In this document: piece by piece, positions 1-7,890 of the stretch
Layout: the number at the start of each line of letters is the position of its first letter
Numbering within the stretch: position 1 is the stretch's first letter
Assembly: GCA_003104995.1 (NCBI GenBank)
Contig: PQAO01000021.1
Span: 62,001 to 126,000 of the forward strand
Direction of reading: 5' to 3'
DNA length: 64,000 bases
Source: Dehalococcoidia bacterium
GTDB taxonomy: Bacteria; Chloroflexota; Dehalococcoidia; Tepidiformales; Tepidiformaceae
Program-made: the position numbers and the translations under genes
The notes under the pieces: generated by a model
What the model was told of the DNA's origin: nothing
What the model saw: only the letters and a program-made list of their open reading frames with translations
The model's database searches: none

Positions 1-2
1 AG

Positions 3-752
3 CCCGGCGGCATCATCCTCGCCTGTGCCGATGACCCCGGCGCCCGCTACATCAGTGACGTGCTCGGCGACGACCCTCTCCGCCACGAGACTTACGGCAC
101 CGAGGGCGTCCGCTATTGGATGGCCAGGGACATCGCCCTGTCTGACCGCGGTGTCGACTTCACGGTGATGCGTGGCGGCGTGCCTCTCGGTTCCATCCAT
201 GCCCCGGTGCCCGGCATCCACTTCGTCCGTAACGCCCTCGCGGCCGTGGCCGTGGCACTCCACTTCGACGTGCCCTTCGAGACCATTCGCGACGCGGTCG
301 CCTCCTTCCGCGGGGCGCGGCGGCGCTTCGAGACCGTCGGGGAAGCCGGCGGCGTGCTTGTGATGGACGACTATGCCCACCACCCGACCGAAGTCCGCGC
401 GACCATCGCCGCCGCCCGCGAAGCGTTCCCGGAGCGCCGGCTCATCGGCGTGTACCAGCCCCACACCTACTCCCGCATCGCCTACCTCTGGGATGACTGG
501 CTCACCTGCTGGCAGGGCCTCGACGAACTCATCGTGCTCGAAACCTACGCCGCCCGCGAGGCGCCCCTCCCCGGCCGCTCGGCCGCCGACCTCGCCACTG
601 CCATCACCAGCCCCCGCGCGACCTACGCCAGGGACTTCGATGACGCCGCACGACAAGCTGCCCAACTCGCGAACCCCGGAGATGTGGTCTTCACCATCGG
701 CGCGGGCGATGTGGTCGAAGTTGGCCCAAAGCTGTTGGAGGCGCTGCGATGA
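3..752 (+). CDS. murC: UDP-N-acetylmuramate--L-alanine ligase, C-terminal part
   Basis: This is the 3' part of murC, whose product adds L-alanine to UDP-N-acetylmuramic acid in the cytoplasm, the first peptide step of peptidoglycan synthesis. The reading frame is open from base 3, so the start lies outside the window. About 249 residues remain. They include the DDYAHHPTE motif (366-392) and QPHTYSR, both typical of the Mur ligase C-terminal domain, preceded by the end of the central domain (NALAAVAVAL). The stop overlaps the murB start in an ATGA, which suggests translational coupling within the mur-ddl-fts cluster. Identity is secure; only the ATP-binding N-terminal half is missing. Confidence 0.95.
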   Translation, partial: PGGIILACADDPGARYISDVLGDDPLRHETYGTEGVRYWMARDIALSDRGVDFTVMRGGVPLGSIHAPVPGIHFVRNALAAVAVALHFDVPFETIRDAVASFRGARRRFETVGEAGGVLVMDDYAHHPTEVRATIAAAREAFPERRLIGVYQPHTYSRIAYLWDDWLTCWQGLDELIVLETYAAREAPLPGRSAADLATAITSPRATYARDFDDAARQAAQLANPGDVVFTIGAGDVVEVGPKLLEALR

Positions 753-1663
753 CCGCCCTCGACCAGCTTGCCAGCAGCCTCGCCTCCCACGGTGAACTCC
801 GCCGCGGGGAGAATCTCGCCCGCCACACCACGTTCGGTATCGGTGGCCCCGCCGACCTCTTCCTCACTGTCCGGTCCGCCGGCTCACTCGCCATCGCGAC
901 CAATGCGGCCCACGATGCCGATGTTCCGCTCTTCATCCTTGGCAGTGGCAGCAACATCCTGGTCGCCGATGCGGGCATTCGCGGCCTCGTCATCGACAAC
1001 CGCGCCCGCGCCGAGCAGCCCGACTCCACGGGACTGACGGTTCGCGTCGAGAGCGGGGCAAGCTTCGCCGCCTTCGCTCGCAAGATGTGCCGCCTCGGCC
1101 TCGACGGGCTCTCGTGGGCCGTCGGCATCCCCGGCACCCTCGGCGGCGCGGTCGTCTATAACGCGGGAGCCTACGGAGGCTGCCTCGCCGATGTCCTGCG
1201 GCGCGTCCGCCTGCAGCTGCCGGGCGGCGGCGATGAGTGGGTCGATGCCGCCGACCTCGGCCTCGTCTACCGCGGCAGCGTCTTCACCCGCGGCCAGTTC
1301 ACCGGCAAGGCGGTCCTCGAAGCCGAGGTCGAGCTGGCGCCCGGCAATGCCCGCGAATTGCTCGCGCGCGCAGCCTCCCATGATGAGAAGCGCCTGGCTG
1401 CCCAGCCGCGCGGCCGGAACGCCGGTTCCACCTTCAAAAACCCGCCCGAGTCGCCCGCATGGAAGCTCATCGAAGCGGTTGGCATGCGCGGGATGCGACG
1501 TGGCGACGCGGCCATCTCCGAAAAGCACTGCAACTTCTTCGTGAACGAAGGCAACGCCACCGCGGCCGATGTCGCCTGGCTCATCGCCGAGGCCCGGCGC
1601 CGCGTCAAGGAACAGTTCGGCGTCACGCTCGAACGCGAAGTCGAATTCGTGGGGGCGTGGTGA
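749..1663 (+). CDS. murB: UDP-N-acetylenolpyruvoylglucosamine reductase
   Basis: The 304-residue flavoenzyme reduces UDP-GlcNAc-enolpyruvate to UDP-MurNAc with NADPH and FAD. Visible motifs are the FAD-binding GSGSNILV near residue 71, GIPGTLGGAVVYNAGAYGG near 128, VYRGSVF near 172, and AGSTFKNP, whose serine is the expected proton donor. The short C-terminal region (FFVNEGNATAADV) without an inserted loop fits the type II MurB class. It overlaps murC upstream by ATGA and ddl downstream by one base (TGATG), so it is part of one transcription unit. Length is normal for the family. Confidence 0.96.
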   Translation: MTALDQLASSLASHGELRRGENLARHTTFGIGGPADLFLTVRSAGSLAIATNAAHDADVPLFILGSGSNILVADAGIRGLVIDNRARAEQPDSTGLTVRVESGASFAAFARKMCRLGLDGLSWAVGIPGTLGGAVVYNAGAYGGCLADVLRRVRLQLPGGGDEWVDAADLGLVYRGSVFTRGQFTGKAVLEAEVELAPGNARELLARAASHDEKRLAAQPRGRNAGSTFKNPPESPAWKLIEAVGMRGMRRGDAAISEKHCNFFVNEGNATAADVAWLIAEARRRVKEQFGVTLEREVEFVGAW

Positions 1664-2715
1664 TGGCGAGACAGCGCGTCGCAGTACTGCTTGGCGGCCG
1701 CTCCGGCGAACACGAGGTTAGTGTTGTGAGCGCCCGCAGCGTCATGGCCGCCCTCGATCCCGAGCGCTGGGAAGTGGTGCCGATCGGTATCGCGAAGTCG
1801 GGCGCCTGGCTCTCACCCGGCGAAACGCGCGCCGAGCTCGAAGCTGGCGCCCGCGCATTCGAAGGCTCGGGCACACCCGTCCTCCGGGCCAACGAAGCGC
1901 TCGAGGCCCTCGATTCCTGCGCTGTCGCCTTCCCGCTCATCCACGGCACAAACGGCGAGGACGGCACGCTCCAGGGCTTCCTGGAAATCGCCGGGAAGCC
2001 CTATGCGGGCGCCGGTGTGGCTGCGAGCGCCATCGGAATGGACAAGGCGCTCATGAAAGCTTTGTTCCGGGAAGCAGGAATTCCTGTCGCACGCTATTCC
2101 GTAATCCGATCATGGGAGTATACACTTGCCCAGAATGATTCGATGGGCCTTATAGACACCGCGATTGGATATCCATGTTTTGTCAAGCCGGCCAACGGAG
2201 GCTCCTCCGTCGGCATCACGAAGGCCCGCTCGCGCGAAGATCTTCCCGGCGCCTTCGCGGCCGCCTTCGCCTACGACGACAAGGCTGTCGTAGAACAGGC
2301 AGTGATTGGCCGCGAGGTCGAGTGCTCCGTGCTTGGCAACGAACACCCCGAGGCCAGCGTGGCCGGCGAGATAGTCCCGGACCGGGAGTTCTACGATTAC
2401 GACTCGAAGTATGCGAGCGGCTCCGCCACCGAGCTCCGCATCCCGGCCCCGATTACCGAGTCCGCCGCGAAGGACATCCGCGACCTCGCCCTCCGCATGT
2501 ACCGCGTGATGGGCTGCGAGGGCTATGCCCGCGTCGATTTCTTCCTCACCTCCGGGGACCGCGTCGTCGCCAACGAGGTGAACACCATCCCGGGGTTCAC
2601 CAGCATCAGCATGTATCCGAAGCTCTGGGAAGCGTCCGGGCTGAGCTACACGCCGCTGCTCACCCGCATTCTCGAGCTCGCCTTCGAACGCCATGAGCGG
2701 AGGGCGCGCCGATGA
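1663..2715 (+). CDS. ddl: D-alanine--D-alanine ligase
   Basis: The 350-residue ATP-grasp enzyme joins two D-alanines for the peptidoglycan stem peptide. The ATG at 1663 is chosen because it overlaps the murB stop and gives the standard N-terminus VAVLLGGRSGEHEVSVVSA; the open frame extends further upstream only as a shadow of murB. Other motifs are PLIHGTNGEDGTLQG, KPANGGSSVGI (ATP-grasp) and the metal-binding EVNTIPGFTSISMYP near the C-terminus. Bases 2050-2190 are less GC-rich than their surroundings but the frame is intact. It overlaps ftsQ by ATGA. Confidence 0.95.
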   Translation: MARQRVAVLLGGRSGEHEVSVVSARSVMAALDPERWEVVPIGIAKSGAWLSPGETRAELEAGARAFEGSGTPVLRANEALEALDSCAVAFPLIHGTNGEDGTLQGFLEIAGKPYAGAGVAASAIGMDKALMKALFREAGIPVARYSVIRSWEYTLAQNDSMGLIDTAIGYPCFVKPANGGSSVGITKARSREDLPGAFAAAFAYDDKAVVEQAVIGREVECSVLGNEHPEASVAGEIVPDREFYDYDSKYASGSATELRIPAPITESAAKDIRDLALRMYRVMGCEGYARVDFFLTSGDRVVANEVNTIPGFTSISMYPKLWEASGLSYTPLLTRILELAFERHERRARR

Positions 2716-3599
2716 TCATCAAGCGCAACCGCCCGCCAAAGGACAATCGTGCCCGCGCCATCGTGAAACGGAACCGCCGGTCCGTCGGTGCTTCTGCCCC
2801 ACGGCTGATCGTGCGCCGTTCGGGCGGTGTCGTCGGGGGCGCGCCGCCCCGAGGGCCACGCGGACCGCGTTTCTCGTGGCCCTCCTTCTCCTGGCGCCCT
2901 TCGAAAGCGCTGCTCGTGGTTTCGTCGCTCCTGGGCACCCTGGCGCTGCTCGGCTACGGGGCCTTCTGGGTGTGGAACTCGCCGTTCTTCAAGATCAGCC
3001 AGGTCGAAGTCCTCGGCACCCAGCGTATCGCCGCCAGCACGGTCATCGAAACGACCGGCATCCTTGGCGAAAGCATGTTCGATGCGGACCTCGCGGCAGC
3101 CCAGAAGGAGCTGTACAAGGAACCCCTCGTCTATGGGGTGCGCATCGAGCGGGATTGGCCCCACACCATCCGCATCACCATCGAGGAGCGCCGCCCCTGG
3201 GGAACCTGGGAGCAGTCCGGCGTCGAATACACCATCGATCGCGAAGGAGTTGTCCTCGGTGTTGGCCCCGCCCCGGATGGCTCGCCAGTCATTCGCAGCT
3301 CCGAGGCCGGCAATCGCGTCCAGGGCGACCGGGTCGACTACCAGGCCGTCGATGCCGCCGCCGAACTCTACGAAAAGCTCCCCCGCCAGCTCGGTACGAC
3401 AGTTGCCGAAGTCGCCTTCATCCAGGGCAAGGGGGTCCAGGTGACCACCACCAACGGGCTCACAGCCCTCTTCGGCGACTCGAGCGCCATCTCATACAAG
3501 CTCTCAGTCTGGGCGGCCCTCGCGGCCGAAGCCCAGGCCCGCCGCATCAATTACACGACCATCGACCTGCGCTACGGCAACCGGCCAGTGCTGCAGTAG
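2712..3599 (+). CDS. ftsQ: Cell division protein FtsQ/DivIB
   Basis: This 295-residue bitopic membrane protein belongs to the FtsQ/DivIB family, which links the cytoplasmic Z-ring to the septal peptidoglycan machinery. A long basic, proline- and glycine-rich cytoplasmic tail (about 1-62) is followed by one membrane helix (about 66-88, ALLVVSSLLGTLALLGYGAF) and a POTRA-type domain starting at FFKISQVEVLGTQRI, then the DivIB-type beta domain. The basic tail is longer than in Escherichia coli FtsQ. It lies between ddl and ftsA, the usual dcw-cluster position, and the start overlaps ddl by ATGA. Confidence 0.9.
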   Translation: MIIKRNRPPKDNRARAIVKRNRRSVGASAPRLIVRRSGGVVGGAPPRGPRGPRFSWPSFSWRPSKALLVVSSLLGTLALLGYGAFWVWNSPFFKISQVEVLGTQRIAASTVIETTGILGESMFDADLAAAQKELYKEPLVYGVRIERDWPHTIRITIEERRPWGTWEQSGVEYTIDREGVVLGVGPAPDGSPVIRSSEAGNRVQGDRVDYQAVDAAAELYEKLPRQLGTTVAEVAFIQGKGVQVTTTNGLTALFGDSSAISYKLSVWAALAAEAQARRINYTTIDLRYGNRPVLQ

Positions 3600-3619
3600 A
3601 AATTCACAGGAGAACCACC

Positions 3620-4864
3620 ATGCGACGACGCAGTACCGTAGCAGCCATCGATGTCGGGTCCACCAAGGTCGCCGTCATCGTTGGCGACGTCACCGAGCAC
3701 GGCGATACGCGCATCCTCGGGGTTGGCGTCGCGCCCGCGGCTGGACTCTCCCGAGGCGTGATCGACAACATCCAGAGCGCCCGGGACGCCATCAGCATTG
3801 CGGTTGAAAAGGCCGAACAGGCCTGCGGGATGCGCATCCTCAGTGCCGTGGTCGGCATCTCGGGCGGCCATATCTCCTCCCAGAACAACCGAGGCATCAT
3901 CGCCATCCCCGACCGCACGCGGCCCATCTCGGCCGACGATCGCTCTCGCGTGCTCGAAAGCGCGGGCCAGGTTGCTATCCCCACGAATCGCCAGGTCATC
4001 CACGTCGTCCCGCGGGGCTACTGGGTCGAGGGCACCGACCAGGTCAGCGACCCGGTCGGCATGTTCGGGGGCCGGCTTGATGCCGAGGTCCATATCGTCT
4101 CCGGCGCGGTCTCTGCCATTCAGAACCTGACGAAGTGCGTCGAGGGCGCGGGCGTCCAGGTCGACGACATCGTCCTGGAATGCATCGCCTCGGCCACGAG
4201 CGTCCTCGCCGAGCAGGAGAAGCAGCAGGGTGTCGCTCTCGTTGATCTTGGCGGGAGCACGACCTCCATTGCGGTTTACGACGAGGGTTCAGTCGCGCAC
4301 ACCGCCTGCCTGCCGATCGCCGGCTCGCACCTCACGCACGACCTGGCCCGCGTCCTCCGCTGCCCGTGGGAGAGCGCCGAACAGGTGAAGTGCACCGTGG
4401 GCGCCGCATTCGCCGACCCGGCGATGGTGAGCGAGACCGTTGAGATCCAGGCGTTCGGCACGCAGTCGACGAAGCACGTGCCGCTCGGCCACATCTGCGA
4501 AATCCTCCAGGCCCGCACCGAGGAGATCCTCGAGATGGTCGCCCTCGAGTTGAAGCGCGTGGGCTACCTCGACCGTCTCGCGGCCGGCCTCGTCCTCACC
4601 GGCGGCACGGCCCAGCTGCGTGGCCTCCCCGAGGTCGCCGAGTTGCGCCTCGGCATCCCGGCCCGCCTGGGCCGCCCCCATGGGTACTCCGGGCTTACCG
4701 ACCTGATCGGGACGCCCGCGTTTGCCACGTCCATAGGTCTAGTGGAGTACGCGCTCGGCGGGCGCGAACGGGTGGTTGAGTCCACCGGCGCCGCCTTCGA
4801 GGTACCTGTCGGCGGCATCTTCCGCCGGCTTGCCTCGCTCGGGAGGGCGCTCATGCCACAGTAG
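3620..4864 (+). CDS. ftsA: Cell division protein FtsA
   Basis: The 414-residue actin-like ATPase tethers FtsZ filaments to the membrane. The start at 3620 follows the ribosome-binding site CAGGAG at 3607-3612. The phosphate-1 motif AAIDVGSTKVAVIVGD is at the N-terminus, the SHS2 (1C) subdomain follows, and phosphate-2 (VALVDLGGSTTSIAVYD) is near residue 211. The extreme C-terminus, GGIFRRLASLGRALMPQ, can form an amphipathic membrane-targeting helix as in other FtsA proteins. A longer open frame runs upstream through ftsQ in another register and is a shadow. ftsZ follows after 21 bases. Confidence 0.95.
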   Translation: MRRRSTVAAIDVGSTKVAVIVGDVTEHGDTRILGVGVAPAAGLSRGVIDNIQSARDAISIAVEKAEQACGMRILSAVVGISGGHISSQNNRGIIAIPDRTRPISADDRSRVLESAGQVAIPTNRQVIHVVPRGYWVEGTDQVSDPVGMFGGRLDAEVHIVSGAVSAIQNLTKCVEGAGVQVDDIVLECIASATSVLAEQEKQQGVALVDLGGSTTSIAVYDEGSVAHTACLPIAGSHLTHDLARVLRCPWESAEQVKCTVGAAFADPAMVSETVEIQAFGTQSTKHVPLGHICEILQARTEEILEMVALELKRVGYLDRLAAGLVLTGGTAQLRGLPEVAELRLGIPARLGRPHGYSGLTDLIGTPAFATSIGLVEYALGGRERVVESTGAAFEVPVGGIFRRLASLGRALMPQ

Positions 4865-4885
4865 CCGCCACCGAGGAGGGAACGA

Positions 4886-6073
4886 ATGAGCCAAACCGAC
4901 GGACCCCGCAGTCTCGTCTCATTCAGCACAGGGAAGGACACCGCAATGAGCATCCGCTACGACACCGAGCTACTCCCCGACATCAAGGTTGTCGGCGTGG
5001 GAGGCGGCGGCTGCAATGCCGTCAACCGCATGGTCCGCGCCAAGATCCCCGGCGTCACCTTCGTTGCCTGCAACACCGATGCCCAGGCACTCATGTCCTC
5101 CGAAGCCGCAACCCGGCTCCGGATCGGCGAAAAGCTGACCAAGGGCCTCGGCGTCGGCGGCGACCCCACCCGCGGCGAACGCGCCGCCGATGAGAGCCGC
5201 GACGAGCTCTACGACATCCTTCGCGGCACCGAGATGGTGTTTGTGACCGCCGGCATGGGCGGTGGTACCGGCACCGGCGCCGCACCCGTTGTTGCCGAGA
5301 TCGCCAAGGATTGCGGAGCGCTCACCATCGGCGTCGTCACCAGGCCCTTCCAGTGGGAAGGCGCCCGCCGCATGAAGCAGGCCGAAGAAGGGCTCGCCCG
5401 CCTGCGCGACAAGGTCGATACGCTCATCGCCATCCCCAACTCCCGGCTGATCGAGATCTGCCCGCCTGACACCACCATCGAGCAGGCCTTCGAGACCGCC
5501 GATGACGTCCTCCGCCAGGCCATCCAGTCCATCTCGAACATCATCAGCCAGAACGGCTCCATCAACCTCGACTTCAACGACGTCCGCACCACCATGAGTG
5601 AGGCCGGCCCGGCGCTTCTCGCGGTCGGTCGTGGTATCGGCGAGAACCGCGCCGTCGAAGCTGCCCGGGCAGCGACCGCCAGCCCCATCCTCGACCAGTC
5701 GATCGATGGCGCCCACAACGTCCTCTTCAACGTAACCCACAGTGGCAACCTGCAGCTGCGTGAACTCGATATGGCCGCCCGCGTCATCGCGGAGGTCGTC
5801 GATCCGAGCGCGAACATCATCTTCGGCACCGTGGTCGATCCGCGCGTGGGCGAAGAGGTCCAGCTCACCGTTATCGCCACGGGCTTCGCTCCGAAGGCAG
5901 CAACTATCAACGATCCGCTGGAGTCCACGCGGATCCGCGACTACAACCTGCCTGGCGTGAGCAACATGGAAGACGCTGAACTGCCCGCATTCCTCCGGCG
6001 CAACATCCGCTCGCTCAATAGCGCGCGTCCCGTCGGAGAGGGGAGTATCGCGAAGCTGGCTGAAAGGAGGTAG
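4886..6073 (+). CDS. ftsZ: Cell division GTPase FtsZ
   Basis: The 395-residue tubulin homologue forms the Z-ring. It has GGGGCNAVNRM and CNTDAQAL near the N-terminus, the GTP signature GMGGGTGTG near residue 128, and the T7 synergy segment NLDFNDVRT that supplies the catalytic aspartate. The C-terminal linker is unusually short, and the tail LPAFLRRN resembles the conserved peptide that binds FtsA. The ribosome-binding site GGAGGG (4875-4880) supports the ATG at 4886; a second ATG at 4946 would give the more usual N-terminal length and cannot be excluded. It is the last gene of the cluster. Confidence 0.95.
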   Translation: MSQTDGPRSLVSFSTGKDTAMSIRYDTELLPDIKVVGVGGGGCNAVNRMVRAKIPGVTFVACNTDAQALMSSEAATRLRIGEKLTKGLGVGGDPTRGERAADESRDELYDILRGTEMVFVTAGMGGGTGTGAAPVVAEIAKDCGALTIGVVTRPFQWEGARRMKQAEEGLARLRDKVDTLIAIPNSRLIEICPPDTTIEQAFETADDVLRQAIQSISNIISQNGSINLDFNDVRTTMSEAGPALLAVGRGIGENRAVEAARAATASPILDQSIDGAHNVLFNVTHSGNLQLRELDMAARVIAEVVDPSANIIFGTVVDPRVGEEVQLTVIATGFAPKAATINDPLESTRIRDYNLPGVSNMEDAELPAFLRRNIRSLNSARPVGEGSIAKLAERR

Positions 6074-6133
6074 CTACCTAACCGAGCGCGCTGAGTCCGG
6101 AAGGACACTCGCCCGAAGTTATCGGGTAAGCAT

Positions 6134-6168
6134 GGGGCTTGATGCAATGGGAGATGGCATCAAGCCCC
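6134..6168 (+). terminator. Hairpin after ftsZ
   Basis: Perfect 12-base arms (GGGGCTTGATGC at 6134-6145 and its complement at 6157-6168) enclose an 11-base loop. There is no clear T-run afterwards, so it may act as an attenuating or RNA-stabilising hairpin rather than a classical intrinsic terminator. It ends the mur-ddl-fts unit. Confidence 0.6.
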
Positions 6169-6320
6169 GTTCATGTGCGCCGGCTACCCCGCCGGTAGCT
6201 ACCCCGCTTTCAGCCGGACGGGTACAGTACCATACTTCTTTACAGAAAGACCACCATTCGTCCGAAATGCGAATAATCGCAACACGTCGTCACGCCCCTC
6301 CTTCCGCTACGCTTCCTCCC

Positions 6321-6509
6321 GTGACCTTCGAACCTGGCGCCGGGATCTGCTCAGTCTGCCGTCACTCCCGCATCGTGAGCTCGGCCCGCGGCTCCCGCTT
6401 CTTCCTCTGCGAACTGGCCAAATCAGGTCCGCCCTACCGGAAGTATCCGCCACTCCCGATGTACACCTGTCCCGGGTTCGAGCCAGCACCCGCTTCGCCG
6501 GGGACGTAA
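6321..6509 (+). CDS. Small cysteine-rich protein, unknown function
   Basis: This is a short open frame of about 62 residues if it starts at the GTG at 6321; no good ribosome-binding site is visible and the start is uncertain. The coding look begins at this point: the N-terminal pair in ICSVCRHSRIV, then FFLCELA and a C-terminal PLPMYTCPGF place four cysteines as a possible small zinc site. Upstream of 6321 the same frame looks non-coding. I recall similar uncharacterised CxxC-containing proteins of about 60 residues in several bacterial phyla, but cannot name a family. It precedes a CoA transferase gene with no evident functional link. Confidence 0.55.
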   Translation: MTFEPGAGICSVCRHSRIVSSARGSRFFLCELAKSGPPYRKYPPLPMYTCPGFEPAPASPGT

Positions 6510-6578
6510 CCCACCGCCCGGTGCGTCAACCGCGTGTATGATGCCGCGCTACAACTATTCCTCCCATGGAGTCTGTCT

Positions 6579-7835
6579 ATGCCAGGGGCCCTCGAGGGTG
6601 TTCATATCCTCGATTGCACGCAGATCATCGCCGGCCCACTCGCCGGCTCGCTCCTCTCCGAGATGGGTGCCGATGTCGTCAAGGTCGAACCCCTCGAAGG
6701 TGAACCATGGCGGCTCCAGGCGGAAATTATCCCCAAAGAGAGCAAGGGCTTCCTCACCCAGAACCGTGGTAAACGCGGCCTCACGCTCAACTTCAAGGAT
6801 GCGCGCTCCGGCCCCGTCCGCGATGCGCTCATCAAGTGGGCCGATGTCCTCCTGACCAACTACCGGCCGGGCGTGCCGGAGTCACTTGGCATCGACTACG
6901 AATCGGCCCGCAAGATCAATCCCGCCATCATCTACGCCGAAAACACCGCCTTTGGGAAGCTCGGGCCTGACCGCGACCGCCGCGGCTACGACATCGTGGC
7001 GCAGGCGATGAGCGGCCTGACAGCTTCGAACCCCAACGTCCAGAACGGGCTCCCGATGCAAATCGCGTTCGCCCCCGCCGATGTCGTGACCGGTGTTGCA
7101 CTCGCCTGGGCGATCACGGCCGCGCTCTTTCACCGCGAAAAGACGGGCGAGGGCCAGTCCATCAATTCCAGCCTCCTGCTCTCCGCCCTCACGCTCCAGG
7201 CAGGCTCGCGAGAGATCGTCGCAATGGACGAGGAGGGCCGCCACGCGCGGCTCGCACACCTCGCCGAGGCCCGCGCCCGGGGCGCGACGCTCGAAGAGAT
7301 CTACGCCGAGCGCAAGAAGTTCATGCCAGAGGCCGCCGGCAACATCTACTACCGCCCGTACAAGACCAGGGACTCGTACCTGGTCGTCGGCTGCCTTGGC
7401 CCCGGTCCTCGCGCGCGTTTCCGCCAGGCACTCGATATCCACGACCCTCGCTACGAACCTGGCTTCGATACGTCGCGGCTGCGCGAGGTGGGCGCTGAAC
7501 TCGTGGCTACCTGCGAGGCGAAGTTCCAGGAACGTACCAACGATGAGTGGGTCGCGTATCTCGATGTCCGCGATATCGCGTGTGGCCCGATCCGCTTCGT
7601 GGATGAGCTCTGGGACGACCCACAGGTGCAAGCGAACAACTTCCTCGTCGAATACGACCACACCCTTCTCGGCCCGCTTCGCGGCCCCGCCCCCATCGTC
7701 CAGATGAGCTCCACACCGACGCGTGTCCAGCGCGCAGCCCCGGCCCTCGGCGAACACAGCGACGAAGTGCTCTGCGAACTTGGATTCTCCGCGGCCGAGG
7801 TGGAAGCGTTTCGCTCGAAGGGCCTGGTCGGTTAG
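6579..7835 (+). CDS. CaiB/BaiF (family III) CoA transferase
   Basis: The 418-residue protein is a family III CoA transferase, moving CoA between carboxylic acids. The N-terminal GVHILDCTQIIAGPLAGSLL and SEMGADVVKVEP are diagnostic, and the catalytic aspartate is expected in RRGYDIVAQAMSGL (near residue 150). The ATG at 6579 is preceded by GGAG (6567-6570) and fits the family N-terminus; an ATG 45 bases earlier adds an unlikely leader. The substrate cannot be deduced from sequence; neighbours give no pathway. It is convergent with the binding-protein gene on the other strand. Confidence 0.9.
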   Translation: MPGALEGVHILDCTQIIAGPLAGSLLSEMGADVVKVEPLEGEPWRLQAEIIPKESKGFLTQNRGKRGLTLNFKDARSGPVRDALIKWADVLLTNYRPGVPESLGIDYESARKINPAIIYAENTAFGKLGPDRDRRGYDIVAQAMSGLTASNPNVQNGLPMQIAFAPADVVTGVALAWAITAALFHREKTGEGQSINSSLLLSALTLQAGSREIVAMDEEGRHARLAHLAEARARGATLEEIYAERKKFMPEAAGNIYYRPYKTRDSYLVVGCLGPGPRARFRQALDIHDPRYEPGFDTSRLREVGAELVATCEAKFQERTNDEWVAYLDVRDIACGPIRFVDELWDDPQVQANNFLVEYDHTLLGPLRGPAPIVQMSSTPTRVQRAAPALGEHSDEVLCELGFSAAEVEAFRSKGLVG

Positions 7836-7863
7836 CCGTTTCGCGAAGGCCCCCGTCCCTTTT

Positions 7864-7890
7864 CCTGTGGCGTCTTACCGCCGCCACAGG
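7864..7890. terminator. Inverted repeat between convergent genes
   Basis: Nine-base perfect arms (CCTGTGGCG and CGCCACAGG) with a 9-base loop overlap the stop codon of the minus-strand binding-protein gene. A T-run lies just outside on the wrong side for plus-strand transcripts, so function as a bidirectional terminator is only plausible. Confidence 0.4.

Noticed and set aside
1459-1662. Upstream extension of the ddl frame
   Set aside because: It lies within murB in another frame; the ATG at 1663 gives the correct ligase N-terminus.
2693-3619. Extended ftsA frame fused to an upstream arginine/proline-rich region
   Set aside because: It overlaps ftsQ in another register; a strong ribosome-binding site and the conserved ftsA start are at 3620.
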